From Spongilla lacustris (Eukaryota; Porifera; Demospongiae; Spongillida; Spongillidae), in assembly GCA_949361645.1 (NCBI GenBank), contig OX442422.1:6571642-6635641 (forward strand): DNA of 64,000 nt, in the 5' to 3' direction. A model generated the notes under the pieces. That model did no database searches. It was not told the origin of the DNA and saw only the letters and a program-made list of their open reading frames with translations. Both the position numbers and the translations under genes were made by a program. Shown here piece after piece: positions 47,039 through 64,000 of this stretch (positions are counted from its first letter, which is position 1; every line of letters begins with the position of its first letter).

Positions 47039-49251
47039 ATGTTTGGTCGCGCGACCGCTAGGAAGAAGTCGTTACAAGTGGGTATGATATATTTTGATCG
47101 TGACTTTTTTCAAGAGGCCTATCTGCATGGCCTCCAAAATCATCACGTTCATCAGTATAGGCCTATTGGCGTGTGTGTACTCAACGTAAAGTTGATATCA
47201 TCTGCTCTCGTATGATCTTCAGCTAAGCAAGAAAAGAAACTTCGAGATGCGGCAGAGAGAGGTGATATTGGCAAAGTGGCGACGTTGATCGAAAGTGGAG
47301 CATCCGTTAATTCAGCTAGCGAGGTGAGATACGTATATACGCGTATGATGCATCAATCCTTCAAAATACAAGCTGCTTGGTGTACGTGTGGGTGTACGTG
47401 CATGAATACATCAGACTATAGGATCTAGGCCTACCTTCAAATAACGCTCAGAGGCACGCCCAGTAATTTTAATTGCCTTGCATATACATGTTCGTGCGTA
47501 TATATCATTATATGTATAAGACCCCTTGTCCGGTGGCGTAGGAACGTATTAAAGTTTGGGGGGGGGGGGAGGGGGGGGGGAGGGGGGGGGGGGGGGGAGG
47601 GGGGGGAGGGGGGGAGGGGGGGGCCGACTTCATAAAATATCGCCGGCGGAAGGTTGCAACTTGCAAACGTGCCAACAAAGAGGAGCTCGAGCACGGAAGC
47701 TGTTGAAGTAGTATTGTATACTGAGTTGACTTATGACACGTCATGGTCGCACAGATGTGTATAATAATGATATCAGAGTGATTACATTGTAGTATTGAAT
47801 GTTTGCTACTTAGCATGTGTGTCAATTGCTGATTACGTACTACTTGCGTTATAGTGTTTCTTCCACATTCAATAATGTGCACACCTATCATATGACCTCG
47901 GTAACAGTTGATGTGGTGTAGGAAGGAATTTGAAGAGTTGTACTACTTCCTATAATTAGTTTACTCCTCCTCCTTTAACTATTGCGCCTATCTTCAAGAA
48001 GTTATCATTGTACCTCCATTTAATTTATTTTACATGTATGTGCGTGCTAGTATCATGGACAAAAGCCTACATTTACGCTGATTACTGCCAAAGTTATACG
48101 CTTTGGGAAAGTCAGGTTGTTCTGAAAGAACACTGCATGATCTTCGGAGCACGAGTGGCTACCAGGCTAACGCGCTATCAAACCGACACGTANNNNNNNN
48201 NNNNNNNNNNNNNNNNNNNNNNNNNNNNNNNNNNNNNNNNNNNNNNNNNNNNNNNNNNNNNNNNNNNNNNNNNNNNNNNNNNNNNNNNNNNNNNNNNNNN
48301 NNNNNNNNNNNNNNNNNNNNNNNNNNNNNNNNNNNNNNNNNNNNNNNNNNNNNNNNNNNNNNNNNNNNNNNNNNNNNNNNNNNNNNNNNNNNCAACTTGT
48401 ATGGATTCTATATATAGGCCCAGCCCACGTTAATTAGGTGTTAATCATCTACATCTTCCCTATATGTATATATTATCTCTGACTGATTGGCCATTCTGGT
48501 ATTGCCCTTCGAGAGTACCACCACTTGGAGCAGTCCATCGATGAGTTTTGTACCCAAAGGTACTTGTCGTATAATCAGCCACAGGAAAAGTAACTTAACT
48601 CCTGAAAGACCTGAATACAATTTCTAGTAACTATGATTTGTGACTTGAGTAATAGTCACAACTAACCACATTACCACTGACATCACTTGCAAGGAATGGG
48701 ATATCGATCTCACTTGCAAATTCGTACAGTGCATTTCTGTGTGCCAGTTAGTTAGTTCTAAGTGCTCTGCATGTCACATTGCTCCAGCCACTGCATCACT
48801 GTAATTGGGCTCGACCAACACTTTTAACCAAACTATCGTCCAATTGTTCACCACCTCCACCTTCCATCTCTACAGTTGGGGTAATCTTACTATACATAAT
48901 GTACATATATGTTTGTAGGGCCTTCACGAAGACCATGTACAATGTGTATGTGCATTGTACCCACTCCAGGATGGTCATACTGCATTATACTTTGCTATCA
49001 TGCAATATCATAATACTGCTATTGTGGAACATCTCCTTTCTGTACCTGGTATTGATGTGAACACTGGGGTGGTGAGTTGGTGTGTGCATTGCACCTACCA
49101 TGTTTGTTGAACCATTGTACCATATGCACTCCAGGAAGGCCATACTCTATTGTACAATGCAGTAAAGGGAGGTCATACTACATGTGTGGAACGTCTTCTT
49201 TCCACTCCTGGTGTCAATGTTGATATTGCAATCATGGAACTTTTAAAATGA
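47039..49251 (+). CDS. ankyrin-repeat protein gene B (paralogue, gap inside)
   Basis: Exon 1 is 47039-47081 (ATG; MFGRATARKKSLQV, ending in phase 1). Exon 2 is 47223-47323 (KQEKKLRDAAERGDIGKVAT), the same capping exon as in gene A with one codon fewer. 48970-49071 (DGHTALYFAIMQ, then VEHLLSVPGIDVNTGV) and the terminal exon 49135-49251 (EGHTLLYNAVKGGHTTCVER, ending LLK-stop) match the last two exons of gene A. A 200-N gap lies in the big intron, so exons may be missing from the assembly. As assembled it encodes about 120 residues: cap plus two repeats. Expression is unknown. Confidence 0.7.
47558..47622. repeat. G-rich run with single A interruptions
   Basis: Nearly pure G for 65 bases. Frames across it (P-rich on minus) are artefacts. 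Confidence 0.95.
48193..48392. other. assembly gap, 200 N
   Basis: Unknown sequence. The round length of 200 suggests a scaffold placeholder rather than a measured size. Exons of ankyrin gene B could lie here. Confidence 1.
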
Positions 49252-50296
49252 CAGAGGTTTTTTTTTTTTTGAATGTTAAATATCAAACAGTATTGTGCAC
49301 TATACAATGTTCATCTTTTTTTATTTATTTACCGGAATGTGAATTAAACAATCATGTTTTTACATTTTGTGCACGGTACATATAATACTGCTTCAATCAG
49401 GTATTTAAAAACAAGCCTCAGTTGCAGAGTCACACATTAGAATAAGTTGTGAACAATTAAAGATGATATCATGTTTAGTTTAGCATGGTTGCTTGCAGTT
49501 CAGTAGAACAAAGTTCCAAACTGTGTAAACTGTATACAGTTCTTTTACAGCTAGACATTATGGTACATGCAGTTGTGTTATATAGAAACTGTATACACTG
49601 ATCTGATCAATTGTTGATGCTGCTTGAACACACATCTTTGTTGCAAATCATCTGATGGCATCATTGCCAAGTGCAGGCGCCATGTGCAGGCATCAGCTGA
49701 TTACATGCATATGTCTATCTGCTTACTTTGTTTACTAAGTACTGACAGGCTTTTATACAGTGTTTAACCATTACATGTTCATGTTATGTATAATAATAAT
49801 ATTACACTATGCAGAATACAGCTATAACACTAATGATAATATAACTCTAAGAATAAACATAATCTAGGACCTAGACAACATCGCCCTAGAGTTTGCCCTC
49901 ATCAGGGAGATGTTTAGCCTTGCATAAAGTTCAAAGGTTGCCATGGACTTTGGCACACAGCCATGGACAGCTTTTTTTGAAATTCTTTACCAGATGCTGT
50001 GGTCACATCATCCTCCGAACAAATATTTAGGTCTAGATTACGCAATGTGAACTTGTCTCCTTTTTGTAAATGCTACCCTTTTTAGGACTGGGCAGTATAT
50101 TAGTGCATATTCATATGCCATTACTTGCCTTTGTGTAACACATATGCACATAAATCATTATTATTACATTTGGGGCACAAGTTTACATCAATCACATGCT
50201 ACATATACATACACATGCATGCATGATGATACTACAGTAAGCATGTTCCAATTCAACACTATACCAAAAGCAACTGGTACAAAACGTGGCTTGTCA
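49252..50296. other. intergenic between convergent ankyrin gene B and beta-spectrin
   Basis: Matches the DNA after gene A (44040-44580) in several blocks. No gene was found in it. The two 3' ends are only about 1.05 kb apart. Confidence 0.6.

Positions 50297-64000
<13,704 letters not shown>

Noticed and set aside
49318..49332. TTTATT motifs as the beta-spectrin poly(A) signal on the minus strand
   Set aside because: They lie almost 1 kb past the spectrin stop and only about 70 bp past the ankyrin B stop in an AT-rich stretch. Not distinguishable from chance.

Overview
This is a window of metazoan nuclear DNA. It has long introns, short symmetric exons with GT..AG borders, many DNA-transposon and fold-back remnants, long CA/GT microsatellites and a 200-base assembly gap (48193-48392). 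A demosponge or similar early-branching marine invertebrate fits best. That rests on the ankyrin modules (C-V-E-R-L-L-S-T-P-G-x-D-V-N-I-K style), the repeat richness and the very frequent ACATGTACATGT palindromes. It is an inference, not a proof.

Layout. 1-28 kb is mostly repeat. It holds one convincing intact gene, an intronless type II membrane protein with a glycosyltransferase-like DDD motif (3493-4662, +). Around it lie a polypurine tract (1.3-2.0 kb), a 1.2-kb fold-back palindrome (6.0-7.25 kb), a TIR element (11.6-12.3 kb), short-motif elements ending in CACTGT/ACAGTG, a broken transposase-like gene (17.6-18.5 kb, -), a 1098-bp tandem array (19.05-22.05 kb) and a complete but dead pogo-type transposon with TA target duplication (23.13-25.12 kb).

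28.1-44.0 kb (+) is an ankyrin-repeat gene. About ten single-repeat exons of about 102 nt, nearly all phase 0, lie in introns that were visibly duplicated together with the exons. 47.0-49.25 kb (+) is a shorter paralogue that crosses the gap.

50.3-64.0 kb (-) is the 3' half of a beta-spectrin gene. It has 21 exons whose phases and reading join perfectly: the last six to seven spectrin repeats, a charged helical linker, a PH domain and a basic tail. The 5' half lies beyond the right edge.

Decayed pieces of the same spectrin gene (44.58-44.63 and 45.14-45.73 kb) lie behind the first ankyrin gene. So an [ankyrin gene -> <- beta-spectrin] tail-to-tail block was duplicated, and one spectrin copy then lost most of its length. 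Spectrin introns host a family of about 815-bp full-length palindromic elements (53014-53827, 53844-54643, 56083-56904). No rRNA, tRNA or CRISPR was seen.
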